DNA of 64,000 nt from Isoperla grammatica (taxonomy: Eukaryota > Arthropoda > Insecta > Plecoptera > Perlodidae): contig OX246745.1 of NCBI GenBank assembly GCA_945910005.1, forward strand, positions 15,152,274-15,216,273, in the 5' to 3' direction. This document shows positions 45,301 to 52,050 of the stretch, piece by piece; within the stretch, counting starts at the first letter, position 1, and each line of letters opens with the position of its first letter. Below the pieces are notes generated by a model. That model was not told where the DNA came from. It ran no database searches and saw nothing but the letters and a program-made list of their open reading frames with translations. The translations under genes and the position numbers were made by a program.

Positions 45301-48210
45301 AACAACATTAATATGACTGGTACATTTTCGTGGCTGGAACTGATTGAATCATGGTTGTAGGGTATCGTCTCGCCCTCTCAATTTAAAATTCTAACGTTTC
45401 GGGCCGATTGCACGGCCCACTTCCAGAATGTTCTACACTTTGAGAGTACAGTCAGTCACAGAATGAATCTACTCAATCCAGCTCGCTTGCCACTCCCACA
45501 GTGGCTACTCTGTGTGCCAACCTAAGAAGCACCCTGCCAATCACTACACACAAAGGTCGACTTATCCGTCGCCTCCTATGCTGACAATTGTAAATGTCAA
45601 TCTCGTCTAAAATCTCAAGTGGCAGTCAACGGCGTGGACACAAAAAGGGGATCTTCTCCTATGTACAGGCAGCGATACCCGTCCGTAGTCGAGCCGTGGC
45701 GACATTCTTCACATTCAGCTGTCGGTACTGCGGGAGATAGTGAGTGCTTTGCTGAATTATGGGGATGATTGACATTTATGATCTCCACAATACCATCGCC
45801 GCACAATGAGGTTAGTGATTGGCAGGGTGCTTCTTAGGTTGGCACGCAGAGTAGGTAGATCGACTAGGTTAGTTCTATGATTGTACACTTCAAGTTGTTT
45901 TTACGACCACTCTCCCGAGTGGTCGAATTGAGCGGACCACAGGTTAGCAAGGGGAGCTTCACGCGACTGTTGTATAGTCGCTGAAGAGTGGTCGCTGCTG
46001 ACCTCCTCGCACCACACCAGAAGCGACCACTTTTAGCAGCGCCGTCACTGGCCAACACACATCGCTTGAAAAGCGTGAGAGTAACATTTTTTTGTTATTG
46101 TCTTCAAAACTACATTCAAAATGACGATTTCGGAATTATGTGGGCCCTTTAGATATTATCAAGATTTTTAAAAGAATATTCGAAATTTATTAAGTTTCGA
46201 TCAAATTATGCAATTTTACATATTATCTCGGTTAAAAAATGTTTAGTTGGATGAGAGTGGGATTAGCTTGTGATTGTTTTTGGACCATGCAAGAAGAACG
46301 AATATGATTAATCTTGGCTGAGTTTAATCCGACGAATTCTACACGTGTTACCGCTGAGCCACCTCTACCTGTAACACGGCCACAGTCTGGCTGTAACACT
46401 GTAACACTGTGAGAGTATACAGCTCACACATCGGAATGCGGCTTCTGAAGAACACTCGAAGTTTCGGTTTGCGGTCGCCCAAGTTAGTGCATGAAGTGGG
46501 GTTGGGTGGGGGGGGGGGGGGGGGGGGGGGTTGCTAACTTGTAATGAGTAATAGGTAATAGTGTGCAGTACTGGTGTCAGCAACTACGAGTTAACTGATA
46601 CGAATGACGATTGTTGCAAACATTAACTGGACAACGTCGTTTTGATGCTTACAATGTAATTGTCAAAGTTAAGCTGCGTTCCAAAATTCATCTCACAAGT
46701 AATGTCGGATGTCTTGCCGTGAAATCGGGATGAATTGGATGACACAACATAAAAGGGTCAGTAATGGGATTCTCTTTGTTTCGTTAATGGAGAGAAATTT
46801 GAATTTGGGGGTAACATATTTGTAGAAAAGCGTATTTCTTTGTCAAAATCATCGGCTATAGTCATTCCGTGGGTGGCGAATACCTCTGGCTTGCCATACA
46901 ATCAAACAAACATATGGCCATCAGTTAAAATGAAATGAAATCAAACTCACGCCACAACAAATCCAAGTAATCCAAGATATATATGTATATATTTATATAT
47001 ATATATATTATATTCATATTTATATATATTATAAATATATATTTATATATGTATATTATAAATATATATTTATATATGTATATTATACATCGGTTAAAAT
47101 AGTTTGAGTTGGATGAGAGTGGGATTAGCTTGGGATTTGTATTTATTCTGGAACTTATAATAAGCCATCCAGTATGAATGCATATTGATAATCACTTGCT
47201 GCGCTCGATCCACAATTTCAATAAAAAAGTTGTTTTAAAGACACAAACAAAAAACCTCAAATGCCACGCTTTGCTGTCGCAGACAGTCAGTGCTGTTAGC
47301 GTCGATTAAGTGAACCTTGTCAAACACCGCCACCAGCTAAAAAATCCGCATTATGTCTCTAAAATTCTATCGTGTGTTTGTCTAGTTTAGTGCGTCCTAC
47401 AATAGCGAGCATTAGTTTGGTGCGTCCTACAATAGCGAGCATTAGTCTGGTGCGTCCTACAATAGCGAACATTAATTGGTGCGTCCTACGATAGCGAGCA
47501 TTAGTTTGGTGCGTCCCACAATAGCGAGCATTAGTTTGGTGCGTCCCACAATAGCGAGCATTAGTTTGGGGCGTCCTACAATAGCGAGCATTAGTTTGGT
47601 GCGTCCCACAATAGCGAGCATTAGTTTGGTGCGTCCTACAATAGCGAGCATTAGTTTGGTGCGTCCCACAATAGCGAGTATTAGTTTGGTGCGTCCCACA
47701 ATAGCGAGCATTAGTTTGGTGCGCCCCACAATAGCGAGCATTAGTTTGGTGCGTCCCACAATAGCGAGCATTAGTTTGGTGCGTCCCACAATAGCGAGCA
47801 TTAGTTTGGGGCGTCCCACAATAACGAGCATTAGTTTGGTGCGTCCCACAATAGTGAGCATTAGTTTGGGGCGTCCCACAATAGCGAGCATTAGTTTGGT
47901 GCGTCCCACAATAGCGAGCATTAGTTTGGTGCGTCCTACAATAGTGAGCATTAGTTTGGGCGTCCTACAATAGCGAACGTACTCACCGTAGCATGTACAG
48001 GATCTCTCCGTCCGGATCAATCCTCACGAGTACATTGGGTACGGTGACGAACTGAAACTCAGCGTGTTTAGCGTTGGGGAAGTAAACTTCGGGCTTCCAA
48101 ATTGCCTTGACTAGGTTCGGATCATTCAGGTCTAGAGCTTCAGTGATCTCTGCGTGTTTAAGTCGCTCGTCCTGCCACTTCTGACGGAAGTACAGGTCCA
48201 CCTCGTAATC
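26790..48210 (-). CDS. Cys-loop ligand-gated chloride channel, glycine/glutamate receptor-like (partial gene, 7 exons)
   Basis: Subunit of a pentameric neurotransmitter-gated anion channel in the plasma membrane. Seven exons (224, 83, 135, 192, 69, 161 and 156 nt) join in phase to 339 residues plus stop. Visible in order: loop D region (DLYFRQKW), loop A (IWKPEVYF), the Cys-loop (13 residues between Cys in SCMMDLSSFPLDSQVC), a second Cys pair around loop C (CQESFQIGNYSC) as in glycine and glutamate-gated chloride receptors, TM1, TM2 with Pro-Gly-Arg at -2' to 0', TM3 and TM4 ending at the C-terminus. The Pro-x-Arg entry and family predict anion selectivity. The TM3-TM4 loop is short (about 60 residues). 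The signal peptide and first 80-100 residues are missing. Which transmitter opens it cannot be read from the sequence; several glycine-receptor contact positions differ. Confidence 0.94.
26946..27630 (-). other. Receptor intron 6 with foldback element
   Basis: A 685-bp intron holding an imperfect inverted-repeat element at 27033-27315. Confidence 0.85.
27033..27315. mobile_element. Foldback (MITE-like) element in receptor intron 6
   Basis: The outer arms (27033-27071 and 27280-27315) share TGATATTCAACAGCTATA in inverted order. Inner arms with GAATTGGGCA also pair across a GC-richer centre. About 283 bp in all. No clear target duplication was found. Confidence 0.5.
27631..27791 (-). CDS. Cys-loop receptor exon 6 (TM3 and cytoplasmic loop)
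   Basis: Acceptor TGTTTGTTTGTTTCCAG; donor AATCTG/GTGCGT. Encodes FVFCALLEFTFVNYIWRK (most of TM3) and an acidic, Ser/Asp-rich loop. The intron before it cuts inside TM3. Confidence 0.93.
27792..29426 (-). other. Receptor intron 5, mostly (TATG)n
   Basis: 1635 bp, about 1180 of which is a tetranucleotide array that begins 40 bp from the 3' splice site. Confidence 0.9.
27831..29010. repeat. (TATG)n microsatellite, ~1.18 kb
   Basis: Almost perfect TATG repeats. Two blocks switch to (ACGT)n at 28161-28192 and 28672-28700, about 510 bp apart, with single-base interruptions at 28383 and 28526. On the receptor sense strand it reads (ACAT)n. All three forward frames stay open, which produces long but meaningless Met-Tyr-Val-Cys frames. 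The spacing of the ACGT blocks suggests an internal duplication. Confidence 0.97.
29427..29495 (-). CDS. Cys-loop receptor exon 5 (TM2-TM3 linker)
   Basis: A 69-nt exon between TGTGTGTCAG and CACAG/GTACAG. It encodes IQSGLPQVSYVKAIDVWMGT, the extracellular TM2-TM3 linker that couples binding to gating, with the conserved SYVKAIDVW core. It ends inside the start of TM3. Confidence 0.93.
29496..30297 (-). other. Receptor intron 4
   Basis: 802 bp. Its 5' end holds tandem copies of the exon 4 splice donor (30181-30302). The rest is AT-rich without recognised features. Confidence 0.85.
30181..30302 (-). repeat. 40-bp tandem repeat carrying duplicated 5' splice sites
   Basis: About three copies of a 40-42 bp unit (30181-30222, 30223-30262, 30263-30302) continue directly from the TM2-coding end of exon 4. 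Each unit copies CCTACTCGC..CCTCAG/GTATTA (minus strand), so potential donors recur after 30298, 30258 and 30218. Since 40 is not a multiple of three, use of the second or third donor shifts the frame. Unspliced reading meets TAG at 30250-30248. Confidence 0.9.
30298..30489 (-). CDS. Cys-loop receptor exon 4 (loop C end, TM1, TM2)
   Basis: Acceptor GATGTTGTTTTGTACCAG. Encodes NYSCLVAEFHLSRSVGFHL into TM1, then SWVSFWMDVDAVPGRTTLG and TM2. Position -1' is Gly where vertebrate glycine receptors have Ala, and 9' is the usual Leu. It ends SQSSG at a donor that is tandemly duplicated. Confidence 0.94.
30490..32289 (-). other. Receptor intron 3
   Basis: 1.8 kb of AT-rich sequence. No feature was recognised. 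Confidence 0.75.
32290..32424 (-). CDS. Cys-loop receptor exon 3 (loop C region)
   Basis: Acceptor TTGATTTTCGTTTCAG; donor AATAG/GTAAGT. Encodes FSKTIEELSLEWKTMNPV, then LRMPQFEIVNILASDCQESF. The Cys pairs with one encoded by exon 4 (ten residues between them), the second disulfide of glycine/glutamate-gated chloride channels. Confidence 0.93.
32425..35187 (-). other. Receptor intron 2
   Basis: 2.8 kb. Contains copy 1 of an unclassified 0.73-kb dispersed repeat (32649-33377) and a short poly(G) near 34446-34455. Confidence 0.8.
32649..33377 (+). repeat. Unclassified dispersed repeat, copy 1
   Basis: About 729 bp, estimated 85-90% identical by eye to 40639-41369 in the same orientation. Begins ACTAGGAAAACGCTCTG, has an internal poly(A) near its 3' end, and ends GACGCTCGCTTCGCTCGCTT. 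Subterminal GCGAGCG words are inverted between the ends. A 71-codon frame in this copy is broken in the other. Not assignable to a known family by eye. Confidence 0.8.
35188..35270 (-). CDS. Cys-loop receptor exon 2 (Cys-loop)
   Basis: Acceptor GATTTTCTGTTCTAG; donor GCCAGCT/GTAAGT. An 83-nt exon, the size I recall for the equivalent exon in vertebrate glycine and GABA-A receptor genes. Encodes LKLTFSCMMDLSSFPLDSQ and then VCTMEIAS, the 15-residue signature disulfide loop. Confidence 0.94.
35419..35560. repeat. (TAA)n array
   Basis: Imperfect TAA repeats just inside the intron. Long Asn, Ile or Tyr frames here are artefacts of the repeat. Confidence 0.95.
35561..35784 (+). mobile_element. 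3' end of a non-LTR retrotransposon
   Basis: From 35564 a frame reads WSAAKEKLNLKDKHVRVMQK and then AAILGTTNIVRKVLSL before TGA (35672-35674). This resembles the extreme C-terminus of reverse transcriptases of CR1/L2/Jockey-like elements, where QK..LLGTA..LRKVL is common. The following untranslated part ends in a (TAA)n tail (35785-35892), and another (TAA)n array precedes it. Confidence 0.5.
35785..35892. repeat. (TAA)n array, likely retrotransposon tail
   Basis: Imperfect TAA repeats following the retrotransposon fragment. Confidence 0.9.
35893..37344 (-). other. Intron 1 sequence, nothing recognised
   Basis: No exon or repeat end was recognised. Open frames near 36071-36394 and 36943-37313 match nothing I know. 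Confidence 0.5.
37345..37563. repeat. (TAA)n array, ~220 bp
   Basis: Imperfect TAA/AAT repeats; spurious open frames on both strands. Confidence 0.95.
37564..40638 (-). other. Intron 1 sequence, nothing firm recognised
   Basis: AT-rich. Near 40330-40420 a minus-strand AATAAAGCGTGCTAAATCTG followed by repeated CTGAAAT could be the end of another retrotransposon, but there is no coding support. Confidence 0.4.
40639..41369 (+). repeat. Unclassified dispersed repeat, copy 2
   Basis: Second copy of the 32649-33377 repeat, same orientation, with a longer poly(A) (about 41303-41324) and small insertions and deletions. Both copies lie in introns of the same gene and are antisense to it. Differences are spread evenly, as expected of independent insertions rather than a recent local duplication. 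Confidence 0.8.
41370..42116 (-). other. Intron 1 sequence, nothing recognised
   Basis: No exon or repeat end was recognised. Confidence 0.5.
42117..42354. repeat. (TTA)n array, ~240 bp
   Basis: Imperfect TTA repeats preceded by a short GGTGGT tract (42094-42118). Confidence 0.95.
42355..45504 (-). other. Intron 1 sequence; small tandem duplication
   Basis: Mostly unremarkable. At 44012-44176 a stretch of about 84 bp (AGATTTGT..AACTTTTGGTGTAACAAAAC..GGAACATTACAATT) is tandemly duplicated. Confidence 0.6.
45505..45854. repeat. Inverted repeat, 42-bp arms
   Basis: 45505-45546 and 45813-45854 are inverted copies with one visible mismatch (core CCAACCTAAGAAGCACCCTG), separated by 266 bp. It may be a MITE or foldback element; no target duplication was seen. 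Smaller GTGGTCG palindromes follow at 45904-46030. Confidence 0.7.
46508..46530 (+). repeat. Poly(G) run, 23 G
   Basis: Longest G homopolymer in the window. Confidence 0.9.
46970..47095. repeat. AT-only tract
   Basis: Almost pure ATATAT/TTTATA sequence with an internal ~40-bp direct repeat. It is preceded (46240) and followed (47105) by copies of TTGGATGAGAGTGGGATTAG. Confidence 0.85.
47383..47975. repeat. 30-bp minisatellite, ~20 copies, next to a 5' splice site
   Basis: Units of 30 bp (GTGCGTCCCACAATAGCGAG followed by CATTAGTTTG) run to within about 12 bp of the donor of receptor exon 1. Since 30 is a multiple of three, both strands stay open, giving spurious 165-182 codon frames. The last unit differs (GCGAACGTACTCACC) where it meets the splice site. 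Confidence 0.97.
47987..48210 (-). CDS. Cys-loop receptor exon 1 of partial model (loops D, A, E)
   Basis: Acceptor TCTCTATGATTTCAG; donor CTACG/GTGAGT. Encodes DYEVDLYFRQKWQDERL, then LVKAIWKPEVYFPNAK and VLVRIDPDGEILYMLR. Its length of 224 nt equals my recollection of the homologous vertebrate glycine-receptor exon. It starts in phase 0, so at least one upstream coding exon is missing. Confidence 0.95.
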
Positions 48211-50105
48211 CTGAAATCATAGAGAAGACACAATTGTGATTGGCTGGCGTTCATAGTCTATTACAATCTCGTGCGAGATTCATTATTCTAAAGTTCATAC
48301 TACATCAAGTTACAACCATGATCCGTCAGAAGGACAATGCCTGAACTCGGAGGGTTTAGCCCGTGAGCTCCTCCAGTTGCAGGACAAAAGTTCTCCTTTA
48401 CTGGTCAGTGGAAGGGGGGGGGGGGGGGGTAGTAATCCTAATTACGTCATTTTGAGCTGAGCTTAAGAGCTGGGGTGAAGTCACGTCAAGAAGCAAAGAC
48501 GTGAGAGAGAAGTATGATACCGTTATCATCTGGACATGGACTTATATACCCGTTAGTCCTTCCAGCATCTAACCCCCTTGAACTTACAGTTATTTGTCAT
48601 TCAAGGTTGCTACACCATATCGGAAAAATATGAAAACATATATGAAACTGTATGGCAAATATTTAAAATACAATTGTTATCAGTGATGTTAATTTGGTAA
48701 TTATGGATTCAATAGTAAAAGGCTTTGTGCCTTAGTGATGACAGTAGTCAATGCAAAGAGACTGATTGATTGATTTCCTTCTATATTTAGGTGGTACTAA
48801 TGCTTATTATAATAGGTATTCTTTTCCATACAATAATTTGTATACATGCATACATATAGATTAAGATAATATATGCACAATATGAATGTTTAATCCTAGA
48901 AATATGAATGAGGAAAAGAGCGAGCGAGAGAGAGAACACAGCACAGCTTTATGAAGCTTATCATTTTTACATAATATCTGAACCTGTTGCTCCCGTAACA
49001 AAGCGAGAAACTAACACAGCCAGCCAGGAGAAGAGAAAAGTCGAGCTCAGCAGCTTTTCTAAATGCAAAGCTACTTGCAAATATCGTTGCAAAACGGGTG
49101 CGAATATAATACGACACGAAGATATCCACTCGTACGGTTTCTATTATGTATTATTGTGGCCTGAAGTTGTAGTGAAACGCCAAGATGATCCCAACAATAA
49201 TACTGCGTGGGAATAGTGGGGTATTGTATTTACCTCGTCGCATACAGGTGTATTGGAATATCTTTACGCATAGCCCATCATTACTAATACCCGCGCTCAC
49301 TCAAGCAGCCGTTACACGTTGCAAACAAAGAAAAGGTTAAGCTACGTTATACTAAGGTTTTGGGTTAGATTAGGTTAGGTTAGGTTAGGTTAGGTTAGGT
49401 TAGGATAAGTTAGGTTACGTTAGGTTAGGTTAAGGTTATTTTGAGACCCCACGTTTTCTTCTGAAGTTCGCTTCGCAACGTGTAACGCAATCTGAGTAAT
49501 AATGCCAAGGGTAAAGATATTCTGTTACACCGGGCCCTTCAGCAGTCCGGGCCCACGGGCTTTGAATTATACATGCAATACGGGTGGTGTGTTTACGCAC
49601 AGCCACACTAGGCCCGGAGCCCACAATGCATTTTTAAATACATGCATTATGTGAACGAAACGTACACAAAAATTGCTCTATAGGTGGCCCAAAATTCCTC
49701 GGGCGCTACAAGACATAGAGAGGTTATTATACAGAGGTACAATTTAGATGTTTCTAAACCAATTCCAAATATTAGCCGTAAACGATTTATCATAAGGTTC
49801 CATATGATATTAAGAAAATGTAATCATTTTATTGGTTTTAGATGAATTTTAAGTATTATATGATGAATCGAGTATTTTATAAAGTAGCAAATTTTTTTGG
49901 ACTGATCTTAATCTTTTACTAAATAGTTTTAATTTGATGTATGTAACCTTAATGTGTGTTACGTATTTGTGTGAATTTAATGTTGCGAAATGAGTTGCTA
50001 GTACAATTTATGTCAGAATGAATAATAAATACAATGAAATAAATGCACTAAAATCACGTTTAAAACATTTTTTTGACATTGGGGAAATTAACTGAGGCTT
50101 GCTAT
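48211..50105. other. Upstream of receptor exon; no exon recognised
   Basis: Probably intron of the receptor gene. Contains a 16-G run (48414-48429) and a short TTAGG array (49370-49433). Confidence 0.5.
49370..49433 (+). repeat. Short (TTAGG)n array
   Basis: About 12 mostly perfect TTAGG pentamers. This is the arthropod telomere unit, but at about 60 bp in interstitial sequence it is most likely an ordinary microsatellite. Confidence 0.85.
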
Positions 50106-50698
50106 CAGTCTCCAGTTGTTCCCGCCAACTGGTTGCCCGACATCCCGGGGCCTTTAATCCCACAGGTTTAACGTGGCTATCATTCAGTCCCCAGCTCCAG
50201 CTGTTACCGCCAACTGGTTGCCCGACATCCCGGGCCTTTTAATCCCACAGGTGTAACGTGGGTATCATTCAGTCCCCAGTCAGCTGTTCCCGCCAACTGG
50301 TTGCCCGACATCCCGGGCCTTTTAATCCCACAGGTGTAACGTGGGTATCATTCAGTCCCCAGTTCCAGCTGTTCCCGCCAACTGGTTGCCCGACATCCCG
50401 GGCCTTTTAATCCCACAGGTGTAACGTGGGTATCATTCAGTCCCCAGTTCCAGTTGTTCCCGCCAACTGGTTGCCCGACATCCCGGGGCATTTAATCCCA
50501 CAGGTGTAACGTGGGTATCATTCAGTCCCCAGCTCCAGTTGTTACCGCCAACTGGTTGCCCGACATCCCGGGCCTTTTAATCCCACAGGTGTAACGTGGG
50601 TATCATTCAGTCCCCAGTTCCAGCTGTTCCCGCCAACTGGTTGCCCGACATCCCGGGCCTTTTAATCCCACAGGTGTATCGTGGCTATCATTCAGTCC
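50106..50698. repeat. 85-bp minisatellite, 7 copies
   Basis: Copies start at 50106, 50185, 50270, 50353, 50438, 50523 and 50608, with a partial eighth at 50693. Each holds CCCGCCAACTGGTTGCCCGA, CATCCCGGG and CCACAGGTGTAACGTGGGTA. Copies are nearly identical, so the array is young or homogenised. There are no unique spacers, so it is not a CRISPR-like array. Confidence 0.95.
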
Positions 50699-51670
50699 GT
50701 TGGGGAAACGAACTACACTCTGGTCTCACCGCAGCACATAACACCTGATTGACGGGGAGGGGGGAAGGGGGAGGGGGGGGGGGAGAGTTACGTACAACTT
50801 GGGACTAGACGGCGAGGTCGCTGGACGATACAGGCCACGCACGCAGGAGAGGAAGGAGTGCGTTGGTCCTACTTCTCTCACAAGAAGGTGAGAGTCTTCG
50901 TGAGTATCAGTCAGTTGACAATTCTTGGGGTTGGGGCCGAACTCTCTCAATTAATGATTTTGTATTGATATCTTGAGAACGCTTCTAGATATTGAAAAAG
51001 ACATTTGGTTTTTAATCAGATAATCAAGGAATTTATAAACATTTAAATATTGTAATTGATACGACTGTTATACGTGTTATTTTACTAAACATAAATTATT
51101 TTCTAAGAACAGAAATAAGAACCGTAAAAATTTGGATACTTGATATTTTTAACGTTCATTTTTTAGCTGATTCAAACCCGAATCCAGAGTATGAGTCACT
51201 TTTTTAATATCTTAAAGGGTTCTCGAGATATCATTAAAATACCGTTAAATTATTTTGCGTGGTTTAACATTGTAAGGTACCTATTGCCGTTAACGTCTCT
51301 ATTTTTTTGCAATCATGCTATTCAAGACGATGAAGGCAAATCTAGCAGCCAATCTATCGAGTTTAGATTGTTACCGCTAAGCGACTTATTCGCTGCAATT
51401 TATTACGTCTTTTCTTATTGAAATCAGCGCAGTTAGCACTGAAAAACAAATACGAATTGAACGTATATAAGTGGCTTCTTTCTCTAATAAAGTACGGCTT
51501 TCATTCAGTAATGAAAGCACAAGAGAATACAATAAGGAGCATTGTTATCTTGCTAACCCGATATCGCAGCATTACGGAATAACTGTCTGATGTATAGTTC
51601 CAGCATATATAGTTTCACAAAGTAGCTTAACGTCGTCTACAGTATACACCATTCAATCAAATCCTCTTAG
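50699..51670. other. No recognised gene
   Basis: Includes a G-rich tract at 50757-50783. An isolated acceptor/donor pair around 50733-50747 (minus) is discussed separately. Confidence 0.45.
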
Positions 51671-52050
51671 TTCACATCTGCAGACATACATAGCACTCTA
51701 TTTTCCAGAGGCCCACACTACTTAGCTCTTACCGTTTTCAACAAGCTTCCCAGAAAAATAATCACCTCTCCGTCCATTCCCTCATTCAAAGCCAATCTGA
51801 AATCTTTTCTTATCTCTAAGTTCTTCTATTCTCTCCACGAATTCCTCTCGGCCCAACACAATGTGATTTAGATGGTTAATCACATTCATCGATTTATAAT
51901 ATGTATCTCCAATGTCTCTATTTAATCTGCTCATAATATGTATATTAAGTTTATGTATATTAACTATTAAGTATGTATATTATAAGATTGACGATGCCTA
52001 TATTTGTACCATGTATTAATCGACAGGCAAAATAAATAAAAAATAAATAT
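51671..52050 (+). mobile_element. Non-LTR retrotransposon 3' end
   Basis: A 66-codon frame (51671-51871) reads HSTLFSRGPHYLALTVFNKL, then PRKIITSPSIPSFKANLKSF before a stop. The RGP..FNKLP..I..SIxxFKxxLKxFL pattern is the typical C-terminus of Jockey/CR1-like reverse transcriptases. An untranslated tail follows, ending in AATAAATAAAAAATAAAT. It is 5'-truncated: the frame is closed by TAG at 51668-51670. Confidence 0.75.

Larger units (their letters stand above)
35271..47986 (-). other. Receptor intron 1 of this partial model (12.7 kb)
   Basis: A large intron holding several trinucleotide arrays, a retrotransposon tail, the second copy of the dispersed repeat, an inverted repeat at 45505-45854, a 23-G run, and a minisatellite near its 5' splice site. 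No exon was recognised in it. Confidence 0.75.

Noticed and set aside
46328..46375. tRNA-like A box (GTGGCTCAGCGGTAACACGT, minus strand)
   Set aside because: No matching B box at the right distance and no acceptor stem; at most a decayed SINE.
47472..48020. 165- and 182-codon frames made of repeated VRPTIASISL or GRTKLMLAI units
   Set aside because: The 30-bp minisatellite is divisible by three, so frames stay open on both strands by arithmetic alone.
48908..49216. 102-codon plus-strand frame
   Set aside because: No recognisable domain; overlaps an equally open minus-strand frame in probable intron sequence.
49370..49433. Arthropod-type telomeric repeat suggesting a telomere or an arthropod genome
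   Set aside because: Only about 60 bp, interstitial and imperfect; other features do not suggest an arthropod.
50106..50698. CRISPR-like array
   Set aside because: Consecutive 85-bp copies with no unique spacers, in an animal intron or intergenic region; it is a minisatellite.
50733..50747. A 15-nt micro-exon on the minus strand between a strong polypyrimidine acceptor and GTGAGA
   Set aside because: Five residues (VLCAA) give no homology and the acceptor is part of a C-rich simple tract; chance is likely without RNA evidence.
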